From the NCBI RefSeq assembly GCF_006335125.1, contig NZ_VDMO01000012.1, positions 1-64,000 of the forward strand: a stretch of DNA of 64,000 nucleotides. The letters are read 5' to 3'. Below, piece after piece: positions 45,090-52,066 of this stretch. This DNA is from Deinococcus radiopugnans ATCC 19172. GTDB lineage: Bacteria > Deinococcota > Deinococci > Deinococcales > Deinococcaceae. Made by a program: the position numbers and the translations under genes. How positions within the stretch are numbered: position 1 is the first letter of the stretch; each line of letters starts with the position of its first letter. The notes under the pieces were generated by a model. It was not told where the DNA came from. It was given only the letters and a program-made list of their open reading frames with translations, and did not search any database.

Positions 45090-45890
45090 TCAAGTGGCCC
45101 AATCCAGGGTCAGCCCAAGCTCTCCACACGCCTCTCCCGCACCGTTCAGGGCCTCGTCCAGGCGCTGGTGTACCTGGGACGGGTCTGCCGTCCCAGTGGG
45201 AATCAGGATCACCGGGCCGCAGGGCGTGTCCGCCAGGCCCAGCGCGGCGCGGGCCACCTCGTTGGGGCACGGGTCACGGGGAGCGACGCTGGAAATCACC
45301 GCGTAGGCCGTGACCTGCTGGGCGTGCGGCGGCAGGCGCTGCCCTGCGCCCAGCCGCTCGGCGATCCAACGGCGGCCCTCCTCGATGGGTTCCAGGTCAT
45401 GCCGTTCGGTGCGTCCGTCCGGGTGAAGCGCATACAGAAAATGACGCACAGGAGGGCGGGCGTCGATCACAGTGATGTCTTCGGGACGACTCACCCCCAG
45501 GGCCGTCAGGGCAGCCGGGTCACCTTCCAGGGCGCAGGCGTACAGGTTGACCAGACCGTCAGGAGAAGTGGCCTGCTGACGCTGCTTGGCAGGGCTGGGG
45601 CCATCGGCGGGGTCATGCGGAACAATCACGATGGGGCCATGCAGCGGCGGATACTGGGTCAGGTCCAGTCCGATGAGGCGGCTGCCGATCCAGTTGGGGG
45701 GCAGGTTGTGGATCAGACCCTCCTCGTTGATGACCACCTCATGGCTGTTGAGGGCGTGGTAGTGGGCCGGAAGGTACTCGATCCAGCCGCCCACCGCCGC
45801 CCTGAGCAGGTTCAGGGTGTCGGCCTCCGGGCCGATCTCGGTCACGTCTTGCCGTCCGTCGGGGTGAATCACGCGCAGGGTGGGGGTCAT
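45090..45890 (-). CDS. DUF3846-type plasmid protein
   Basis: 266 residues from ATG 45890 (GGAG six bases upstream). The N-terminal ~100 residues match the DUF3846 pattern: LLRAAVGGWIEYLP, HEVVINEEGLIHNLPPNWIG. The second half is a separate alpha/beta domain (VRHFLYALHPDGRTERHDLE). DUF3846 proteins occur on plasmids and phages; function unknown. Confidence 0.55.
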   Translation of the reverse strand: MTPTLRVIHPDGRQDVTEIGPEADTLNLLRAAVGGWIEYLPAHYHALNSHEVVINEEGLIHNLPPNWIGSRLIGLDLTQYPPLHGPIVIVPHDPADGPSPAKQRQQATSPDGLVNLYACALEGDPAALTALGVSRPEDITVIDARPPVRHFLYALHPDGRTERHDLEPIEEGRRWIAERLGAGQRLPPHAQQVTAYAVISSVAPRDPCPNEVARAALGLADTPCGPVILIPTGTADPSQVHQRLDEALNGAGEACGELGLTLDWAT

Positions 45891-45942
45891 GGGCACTCCT
45901 TGGGGAAACGGGGGAGGGCTTGTCCCTCCCCACGGGGAGAAC

Positions 45943-46455
45943 TTAGGCGGCAGCCTGGGCCGGGCGGCGGCGCTGAAGCTGCGCGGCCACCTCGCGGGCT
46001 TTCGGGTACAGGCGGCACAGGTGGCCCCAGACGGTCTGCGCTTCTCCCTCCGTCAGGTCCGCGAGGGTGGACAGCGGCCACGGCTCGCCCAGCGCGGCGG
46101 CGCTGAGCGCGTAGTGCTGGGCGTGGGGAAGGCCGGCCAGACCCATGATCTTGTGGAGCGCACAGGCGCGGGCCTTGCCGATCACCGGGGCGGGCAACGG
46201 CTGACTGGCGGGCAGCCGCTCCTCGCTGAGCAGGGTCACGATGTTGTCGCGGTCTGCGAGGTAGCCCACCACGCGGTTTAGAGCACCCTGGGCCTCGCCG
46301 TCGATTTCGGCGGTCTTCGCGCCGCTCCCATCGGCGCACAGGGTCACGGTATGGGAACCCAGATACACCGTGGCGCTGGGGCCGTCGCCCCAGGTGCCGT
46401 AGACGTCAACTTTCCAGGTGCGGCGAATGTTGCGGGGGGTGCTGCGGTCTTGCAT
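45943..46455 (-). CDS. Uncharacterised plasmid protein under the palindromic promoter
   Basis: 170 residues from ATG 46455 (AGGAGG six bases upstream). N-terminal beta-rich part (WKVDVYGTWGDGPSATVYLG), helical C-terminal part (EGEAQTVWGHLCRLYPKARE). No family recognised. It is expressed from the promoter with the 24-bp palindrome at 46489-46512. Confidence 0.6.
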   Translation of the reverse strand: MQDRSTPRNIRRTWKVDVYGTWGDGPSATVYLGSHTVTLCADGSGAKTAEIDGEAQGALNRVVGYLADRDNIVTLLSEERLPASQPLPAPVIGKARACALHKIMGLAGLPHAQHYALSAAALGEPWPLSTLADLTEGEAQTVWGHLCRLYPKAREVAAQLQRRRPAQAAA

Positions 46456-46488
46456 TTCGTTCCTCCTTGCCCTGTCCGGGGTAAGAAC

Positions 46489-46517
46489 ATAGTACCGCAA
46501 ATGCGGTACTATGTCAA
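46489..46517 (-). promoter_or_regulatory. Promoter with palindromic operator in the spacer (site 1)
   Basis: On the minus strand TTGACA (46517-46512), 17 bases, TACTAT (46494-46489). A 24-bp perfect palindrome with arms ATAGTACCGC/GCGGTACTAT spans from the -10 box to the edge of the -35 box. The leader CCCCGGACAGGGCAA follows, also conserved at the other two sites. Confidence 0.8.
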
Positions 46518-46584
46518 GCTTTTCAGCATGCTAGACGCCAGATAAGGCGCCGCGCCGGAGTGCAGCCCCCACCGCCGGACAGGA

Positions 46585-46932
46585 TCAGAAAGAAGCGGTC
46601 AATTGCAAAATGGCAAACAGGTCAACCTGACTTGCGGCGGCGGTGAGTCTGGCGCTGGCCGTCACGTCGTCCAGGTCAAGGGTGGACAAATCGCGGTGCA
46701 ACGCTTCAGCGCGGGCGGCGTGCCTCGCGCAGTCGCTGCGGCGGTCTGGGTTCGGCACCGCGCAGGGCGTGGTGCGCAGGTGCGTCAGGGTCACGGCAGC
46801 AGCGGGATTCCCAGTACGGGCAGCGTGCTGGGCATCTCTGAGACGCTGGGCGTACAGAACGCGCACCATTTTGATGGTGGCGGCGGCGTGTTGGAGCTCA
46901 GAACTGCACCTGGGGTGGGCGTCGTTGGGCAT
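46585..46932 (-). CDS. Small uncharacterised plasmid protein
   Basis: 115 residues from ATG 46932 (GGGGGA upstream). Helical, Arg/Ala-rich (HAAATIKMVRVLYAQRLRDA, RHAARAEALHRDLSTLDLDD). No family recognised. It follows the J-domain gene on the same strand with a gap of 59 bases. Confidence 0.5.
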   Translation of the reverse strand: MPNDAHPRCSSELQHAAATIKMVRVLYAQRLRDAQHAARTGNPAAAVTLTHLRTTPCAVPNPDRRSDCARHAARAEALHRDLSTLDLDDVTASARLTAAASQVDLFAILQLTASF

Positions 46933-46991
46933 GGCATCATTCCCCCTGTCGCGGGCCGGCCCGCCTGACGCGCGGGCCAGCCCCAAAGGTC

Positions 46992-47483
46992 TTACACGGC
47001 TTTCAAAGAGCGCGAACGGGGAGAGACCTTTTCGCTGCCGTACTTCTCGCGTAGTTCCTCCATGCTGGTGTTGCTGCGGCCCCGGCTGAATTTTCCCTTG
47101 AACGCCCACATTTTCCGCTTGCCCATGAACCAGTAATCGGCCGCCTTCAGCGCGTCCTTGTGGGCGCGGGTGTCGCCGCCCACCCAGACCCACGCCCCGA
47201 CAATTTCAATGTCGAGTCTGTCCAGGTGCGCGATTTTCTCGACGGCGGCCCTGACCCTGGCCTCCACCTCGGCCTCTTCGGCGCGGCTCTTGTACCACTT
47301 GTCCTCACCGTATTCCTCGTCCGGCTTGGCGTTCAGAATCCGCGTCATGGCGGCTTCGTAGGCGTTGTTGATGGTCTGCATCTGCTGCGTGCTGCCGCCC
47401 TTGTCCGGGTGGTACTGCTTGCAAAGCTGGCGGTAAGCGGCTTTCAGTTCGGCGGCGTCGGTGATGTGCTGGAAATGGTCCAT
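46992..47483 (-). CDS. Plasmid J-domain protein
   Basis: 163 residues from ATG 47483 (AAAGGAG upstream). The N-terminal J-domain has the HPD motif at residues 25-27 (LKAAYRQLCKQYHPDKGG) used to stimulate DnaK. The remainder is charged and helical (EEAEVEARVRAAVEKIAHLD), ending in a basic tail. It lacks the G/F and zinc regions of DnaJ, so it is a specialised co-chaperone, possibly for the Rep protein. Expressed from palindrome site 2. Confidence 0.75.
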   Translation of the reverse strand: MDHFQHITDAAELKAAYRQLCKQYHPDKGGSTQQMQTINNAYEAAMTRILNAKPDEEYGEDKWYKSRAEEAEVEARVRAAVEKIAHLDRLDIEIVGAWVWVGGDTRAHKDALKAADYWFMGKRKMWAFKGKFSRGRSNTSMEELREKYGSEKVSPRSRSLKAV

Positions 47484-47518
47484 GTGCGTCGCTCCTTTGC
47501 CCTGTCCGGGGTAGGTCA

Positions 47519-47547
47519 ATAGTACCGCATTTGCGGTACTACGTCAA
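47519..47547 (-). promoter_or_regulatory. Promoter with palindromic operator in the spacer (site 2)
   Basis: TTGACG (47547-47542), 17 bases, TACTAT (47524-47519). Same palindrome as site 1 with one end base changed, and the same downstream CCCCGGACAGGGCAAAGGAG. Confidence 0.8.
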
Positions 47548-47695
47548 GTGTTTCTCCCTCTGGATAGAGAAAACTACCCTCCTACCCCTGGACGCCCACA
47601 CCCCGCCCCTTCGGGCGGGCGTGTGCCGCCCCTGGCGGCTCCTGGCGCCCCCCTCGCCCCCTCGCCGCGCCGCCCCGCACCTTTCTCCCCACTCC

Positions 47696-47907
47696 TTTGC
47701 TGAAGCTGCTGTCAAGCGAGGCCGCTCTCGGCGGCCCCGTCGTAACCCGGCCTCCCCCTGGCCGGGTTTGACAGCGTTCTGCGCGCTTTGCCACCCTGGA
47801 GGCCGCAGGCCAGAGAAAAAATGTCGCGCCCCTCCCTGACGTTTTTTCTCTGGCGAACGCCGGTCCGGCGAGGACCTCTGCCTTTCAGGCGTGACCGCAG
47901 GGAACAG
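47696..47907 (+). ncRNA. Structured non-coding element, copy 1
   Basis: An eight-base stem GCTGTCAA (47708-47715) / TTGACAGC (47768-47775) encloses two hairpins (GGCCGC-GCGGCC and CCCGGCC-GGCCGGG), giving a three-way junction. A second long stem follows: CCAGAGAAAAAA (47810-47821) with TTTTTTCTCTGG (47842-47853). Copy 2 at 58533 keeps every stem. No frame is conserved between copies, so it acts as DNA or RNA structure, not protein. Strand of transcription is unknown; plus is shown. Confidence 0.55.
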
Positions 47908-47989
47908 AGGGGCTGTGCGCCGTCAGGCGCTCCATTGGGTCTTGAGCAGCCCTTCTTCACGGATGACCTCAAGGTCCGCAAGGGGGGGT

Positions 47990-48071
47990 ACAAAAACCGT
48001 TGTGCTGGGGGGCAGCGGGCGGCGTTCCATCAGCCCGCATCCCGGCCCCCAGCACGCTTTTAGGTTTTTGT
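47990..48071. repeat. Long nested inverted repeat
   Basis: Three nested perfect arms: ACAAAAACC/GGTTTTTGT (47990-47998, 48063-48071), GTGCTGGGGG/CCCCCAGCAC (48002-48011, 48046-48055) and GCGGGC/GCCCGC (48015-48020, 48033-48038). Together they can fold into one long hairpin or cruciform. Confidence 0.75.
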
Positions 48072-48203
48072 CAGGGGGGTGCGCCCCCCTCCTTGAAGAC
48101 AACCCGGTCACCCGATCAGAAAGAAATCCAGCGCTGAGCGAGTTAAATATTTTTCTATTTAAATAAGTTAGTCAGGCGATGGCCTCGGCACTCTCAACTG
48201 CCA

Positions 48204-49148
48204 TCACAGGTCCAAGTCGATCTGGCGTATGCGTCCCTGGCCCTCACCGTCCTGGTCAGGGGGACCATAGTCCGTGGCCGTGAAGTGAACCGTCCCGCTC
48301 GGCGGCCCCTCCTCCAGGGCAACATCTCGGGTCTGCGCCACGATCACGTCCCCTCCAGACCGCATCACCACCACCTCTGGGCTGCTCAGGGCCACCGGAC
48401 CACTGTACTCACGGCCCGGCGTGGCGGTGGCGATGTACATTTCCTGCCAGTTCACCCGCTCCTGGTCAAGAAAGCCCTGCGCCTTGTCCAGCGCCGCCAC
48501 CCGCTGGGAATCGCTGATCTCCTGAAACAGCCGCTGCATCCCGGACAGATCGCCCATCCGTGCCTCCAGGCTGACGATGCTCATCCGCTCGGCGCTCACC
48601 ACATCAAAGTTCAGGGGATGACCGGCCTGCCCGGCCAACTGAAGCATGAACTCGCGCTGGGTGCGGCCATTGCCCTCCATGAACGGATGGGCGTTGTTGA
48701 TCTCAGAGAAGGCCAGCGCGGCCCGGTCCGCGAATTCAGCGCGGGGGAGACCCCGCAGGTGATCTTGCTGCTGGAGTTGAAGGAAGGTGGCCTTCAAGCT
48801 GCGGTCCACCTGGTTGCTTGGCACGAACGGCACCGGCGTCCGCCCATCATCCTTGTGAATCAGGGGCGCGGCTTGAACCTGCTGGCCTTCGATCTGCATC
48901 GGCTGATTGCGGGTGGTCCCGGCCCACTCGTAGATGTCCTGAAAGATGTGCTGGTGGATCGCCCGCAGGTGGTCCAGGTCAAAGCGCCCGCTGCGGGTGG
49001 CCTCCGGCGCCGTGCCGTTCCTGATCTCCAGCATCCGGGTGAATGTGGTGTCGCGTTCGATGAACGACAACGCCTCGGCGTCGTCCAGTCCGAGGCGGTT
49101 TTTGGGCACTCCGTTGTCGTAGGAGAAAAACGCTGGACCCCTGGTCAC
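48204..49148 (-). CDS. Fic-family AMPylating toxin
   Basis: 314 residues from a GTG at 49148. The Fic catalytic motif HPFMEGNGRTQR is complete (residues 154-165), preceded by typical FIC helices (DLDHLRAIHQHIFQDIYEWA). The C-terminal ~90 residues are a beta-rich extra domain (GPVALSSPEVVVMRSGGDVI). Fic enzymes transfer AMP from ATP to target proteins. It lies 7 bases after its antitoxin. Confidence 0.85.
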   Translation of the reverse strand: MTRGPAFFSYDNGVPKNRLGLDDAEALSFIERDTTFTRMLEIRNGTAPEATRSGRFDLDHLRAIHQHIFQDIYEWAGTTRNQPMQIEGQQVQAAPLIHKDDGRTPVPFVPSNQVDRSLKATFLQLQQQDHLRGLPRAEFADRAALAFSEINNAHPFMEGNGRTQREFMLQLAGQAGHPLNFDVVSAERMSIVSLEARMGDLSGMQRLFQEISDSQRVAALDKAQGFLDQERVNWQEMYIATATPGREYSGPVALSSPEVVVMRSGGDVIVAQTRDVALEEGPPSGTVHFTATDYGPPDQDGEGQGRIRQIDLDL

Positions 49149-49155
49149 GCCGGGG

Positions 49156-49401
49156 TCACTTCACGGTCACGCCGTAATGCTCCAGCAGCTTCGCGCGCAT
49201 CTCGGCGGGGGTAAGGGTGCCGTCGATGTACTGCTGGCTCAACGTCTGGGCGTAGGGCGAGATGTCGCCCCCCTCGATCTGCTGGGAACGCCGGACGCTG
49301 TGAACGTCCCTGGCCCGCCGATTGCGCTCGGCTTGGGCCTGGTCATACGCGGCACTCCTGGCCTCCAGCTCACGGCGGATCTGGTCTTGAATGGTGGTCA
49401 T
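49156..49401 (-). CDS. VbhA-like antitoxin of the Fic toxin
   Basis: 81 residues from ATG 49401 (GGGAGGG six bases upstream). It carries the inhibitory pattern S-x-x-x-E-G as SQQIEG (residues 39-44), whose Glu is expected to enter the ATP site of Fic and block it. The rest (SPYAQTLSQQYIDGTLTPAE) fits the antitoxin_VbhA fold. Confidence 0.8.
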   Translation of the reverse strand: MTTIQDQIRRELEARSAAYDQAQAERNRRARDVHSVRRSQQIEGGDISPYAQTLSQQYIDGTLTPAEMRAKLLEHYGVTVK

Positions 49402-49513
49402 CTCGCCCTCCCGTAAGGAGCTAATACTAGCATAATAGCTGTCGCTGTGAGCCTTTTTGGCCTCTTGTCAGGTCTCGACACGAGCGGACCTGAGGAGTTT
49501 AAAGGAGGCGTTA

Positions 49514-49891
49514 TCAAGCGCCAAATGTCAGAGATCGTGCCTCGTCGGCACGCCGCTCGGTTCGGCCGGCGCCGGCTCCGCCGCGCTTCTCTCCCGCCGT
49601 CGGTGGGCGCTCTCGAAGCGCAGCTCTTCCACCAGTGCCAAAGACCTGCTCCACCAGATGGGGAGCCTCAACGTCCCACGAGCGCCGATCTACGGTCTCC
49701 CACTGCGGTGGTGCCAGGGACAGCGCCCGCCAGCGCCGGAACTGCTCGGCGTGCACCTCCAGCCAAGAGGCTCGCTCTCCGTGCTGCCGCTGCGCGCGGC
49801 CGAGGATGGCGATGTCCAGCACCTGTGGCCGTCCCCTGGCCTGCGAGCGGGTGGCGTGGAACCGCTGGATCTCCCCCAGCAGGCCGTCCAC
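49514..49891 (-). CDS. Uncharacterised ORF
   Basis: 125 codons (LLGEIQRFHATRSQARGRPQ, WLEVHAEQFRRWRALSLAPP). Composition is consistent with coding but the start is doubtful (GTG 49891) and codons upstream in this frame also look coding until a TGA. It may be a truncated gene. The inverted repeat GGCGTTATCAAGCGCC lies at its 3' end. Confidence 0.3.
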   Translation of the reverse strand: MDGLLGEIQRFHATRSQARGRPQVLDIAILGRAQRQHGERASWLEVHAEQFRRWRALSLAPPQWETVDRRSWDVEAPHLVEQVFGTGGRAALRERPPTAGEKRGGAGAGRTERRADEARSLTFGA

Positions 49892-49984
49892 CCTCTCCGT
49901 GAGTGGAATGACGCCCGTTGTACCGGTCTGCCTGGCTTCACAGCGCTCTCACGCCGGGTCAGAACCCAGCCGACAAGCTGAGGC

Positions 49985-50857
49985 ATGTCCCTCAAACTGC
50001 TGACCCTCCTGGGCGTGTTGACCCTGACCTTCGGCCACGCTCAGACGGCTCCCGCCCCGTCTGCCGACACCGCCAGCGAGCTGCTGCAACGGGTCATCAA
50101 TCCCGACGGGCCGGGTACGGACAGCCGCACCGAGGTCTTGGTCGGCCAGGTGCCTGCCGGGTTCGGTGTGCCCCTGCCCGCCGGAAGCCGCGTGATCGGC
50201 GCGATCAGCATCACCTTTCAACGGGGGGAGGCGCCCTCGAACACCGCCGTGCATTTCGACACGGCCCTGAGTCCAGCACAGGTCACCGCGCACTTCACCA
50301 GGGCGCTGGGCGTAGGCTGGCTGGAAGCCCCCGACTTTCTGAACGGTCCTTACGAGCAGCAGGGCGGCTTCCAGCCGGGCAATGCCGTCGGCAACCTGGC
50401 GCTGTACCGCAAGACCCCGGCCGAGCTGCTCCACGTGACCATGCGGGTGGTGGGGAACGTCACTCAGGTCAGTCTCCGCAAACAGGCGGGAGGCGACACC
50501 GAACGCATGTTGGAGTACATCGGGGCGCGTCCCCCGGCGCCCCCGGCCTTCCTGGTGTTGCCCAAACTGGCCGCTCCGGCGAACAGTGTCGTTCAGCCGC
50601 AGGGGGGAGGTAACAGTAGCGATGGGGTAACCCAGAACGCCCGCATCGAGACGAAGCTGGACCGCCAAGCCCTGGTCGAGCACTACGCGGCGCAACTGCG
50701 GCAGGCAGGCTGGAAGCTGGTGAATCAGGCGGACGCAGGTCAGGCCACGACGACCATCTGGTCGTTCACCCAGAACGGAACGGAGCGGGTGGGCCTCTTG
50801 ATCGTCACGGGCGAGTCGCCCTACCGCGCCACCCTGATGACCCAGGCGACCCGGTGA
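49985..50857 (+). CDS. Secreted protein, paralogue of 27778-28665
   Basis: 290 residues; signal peptide 1-19 (GVLTLTFGHAQ). Shared blocks with 27778: VLVGQVPAGF, FDTALSPAQVTAHFTRAL, QQGGFQPGNAVGNLALYRKT, hinge VQPQGGGNSSDG, and a second lobe ending ESPYRATLMTQATR. It is the first gene of an operon with two propeller proteins; the next gene overlaps it by four bases. Confidence 0.65.
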   Translation: MSLKLLTLLGVLTLTFGHAQTAPAPSADTASELLQRVINPDGPGTDSRTEVLVGQVPAGFGVPLPAGSRVIGAISITFQRGEAPSNTAVHFDTALSPAQVTAHFTRALGVGWLEAPDFLNGPYEQQGGFQPGNAVGNLALYRKTPAELLHVTMRVVGNVTQVSLRKQAGGDTERMLEYIGARPPAPPAFLVLPKLAAPANSVVQPQGGGNSSDGVTQNARIETKLDRQALVEHYAAQLRQAGWKLVNQADAGQATTTIWSFTQNGTERVGLLIVTGESPYRATLMTQATR

Positions 50858-51963
50858 AGCTGCTCTCCCTGCTGCTGCTGGCTGGACCGGCCCTCTTTCC
50901 CCCGATCTTCAACCGGTCAGTCACGGTGTCCACGCCCGTACTGGCTGAGCATGTGGACTATCAGCGGGCGGTGGTGTCCTCTCCAGATGACGGGGCCGTG
51001 ACCCTGATTCCCCGGACCGGCACGCCCCGCACGGTTGAGGTGGGGTCCGGCAAGGTCCGGAGTGTTCACGTCACGCTGGCCGGGCGCACCCTGGGCCTTC
51101 AGCTCGACTTTGAGGCCTGCCGGGTGGTGGTCTGGGACTTTACGGCGGGGAAAGCGGTGACCCACCTCCAGGGGAACTTCAAAGAAGTGCTGAGCTGCAA
51201 CCGGGAAACGGAATTCCACTTTCATGCGAACTTCACCCCGGATGGCCGCTTCCTGCTGACCGCCGACGAGACCGGGGTGCGCCGCTGGGATGCCCGCAGC
51301 GGCAAGCTGCTGGGCGCGCAGCCGGGCCGGGCTGCGACGGTCTTTGTCAATGAGGCTACACCGGAAGTTGTGGCGGTCGCCGTGACAGAGGCGGGACCGC
51401 AACTTCAGGTGTGGAACAGCATCCTGACCCGCAGAGTGGCGGCCCTGAAGACGCTGCCTCCCACCTGTCTACGGAATCCGCAGCCGGGCGTGGCCCTTTT
51501 CGGAACCACGGCGACCTTCAGTTGCCGGAGCGAGGTACAGCAGTGGGACTGGAAGACCGGGAAGGTGCTGCGTCTGGCCCGGCAGACCTCGGTCGATGTC
51601 TTCGACGAGACGCCCAGGGTCTATGACCGCTATGTGGCGCTGGCCGAGGATGGACGGGGCGCGGCCCTGTGGGACACCCGCACGGGGAAGCGGCTGATCC
51701 AGGTCAAGGTGCCTGAGCGGGTGCAGGTGACGGACGTGGCCTTCGCGCCAGGCGGCTTCCTGATCGTGGCGCGCAGCGATGGCAAGGTGCAGACGTATGA
51801 CGCGGCCCGGCAGGGGCGGCACCTGCGGACGCTCGACGTGTTCCCGCAAGGGGCCGGGCAGCAGCACCTGACCCTGCGGGCCAGCCCGATGTGGGGGCAG
51901 ATGCTCGTCGCCACGCTGGGTCAACCTGGCCGGGCCAGGGTGATTGATCTGGGACGAGGCTGA
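50854..51963 (+). CDS. Exported beta-propeller protein
   Basis: 369 residues from a GTG (overlap GTGA). Short hydrophobic signal (1-15), then WD40/YVTN-like blades with the GRFLLTADETGVRRWDARSG and AALWDTRTGKRLIQVKVPER pattern. Six to seven blades fit the length. Its site is outside the cytoplasm; ligand unknown. Confidence 0.65.
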   Translation: MKLLSLLLLAGPALFPPIFNRSVTVSTPVLAEHVDYQRAVVSSPDDGAVTLIPRTGTPRTVEVGSGKVRSVHVTLAGRTLGLQLDFEACRVVVWDFTAGKAVTHLQGNFKEVLSCNRETEFHFHANFTPDGRFLLTADETGVRRWDARSGKLLGAQPGRAATVFVNEATPEVVAVAVTEAGPQLQVWNSILTRRVAALKTLPPTCLRNPQPGVALFGTTATFSCRSEVQQWDWKTGKVLRLARQTSVDVFDETPRVYDRYVALAEDGRGAALWDTRTGKRLIQVKVPERVQVTDVAFAPGGFLIVARSDGKVQTYDAARQGRHLRTLDVFPQGAGQQHLTLRASPMWGQMLVATLGQPGRARVIDLGRG

Positions 51964-52066
51964 TTGCCTCGTGACCCTCCCCCTGTTGATGGTTCAGTCT
52001 GTGGACGCCCGCCGCCTCCGCCTATTGACGGGTGCGCTTCTCTGCTCCACGCCTTACCCTGCCGCT

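Larger units (their letters stand above)
47543..48203. other. 660-bp non-coding tract, dense in hairpins
   Basis: No gene is supported. Reading rightward it holds CCCGCCC-CTTC-GGGCGGG (about 47599-47616), a structured block also found at 58533 (47696-47907), a long nested inverted repeat (47990-48071) and a perfect GGGGGG-TGCG-CCCCCC hairpin (48074-48089). Such clusters are known in transfer origins and single-strand origins, or they may mark structured RNA. Confidence 0.5.

Noticed and set aside
47543..48203. Protein-coding genes in the hairpin tract
   Set aside because: Frames up to about 100 codons exist but none is kept between the two copies of the element, and none has a supported start.
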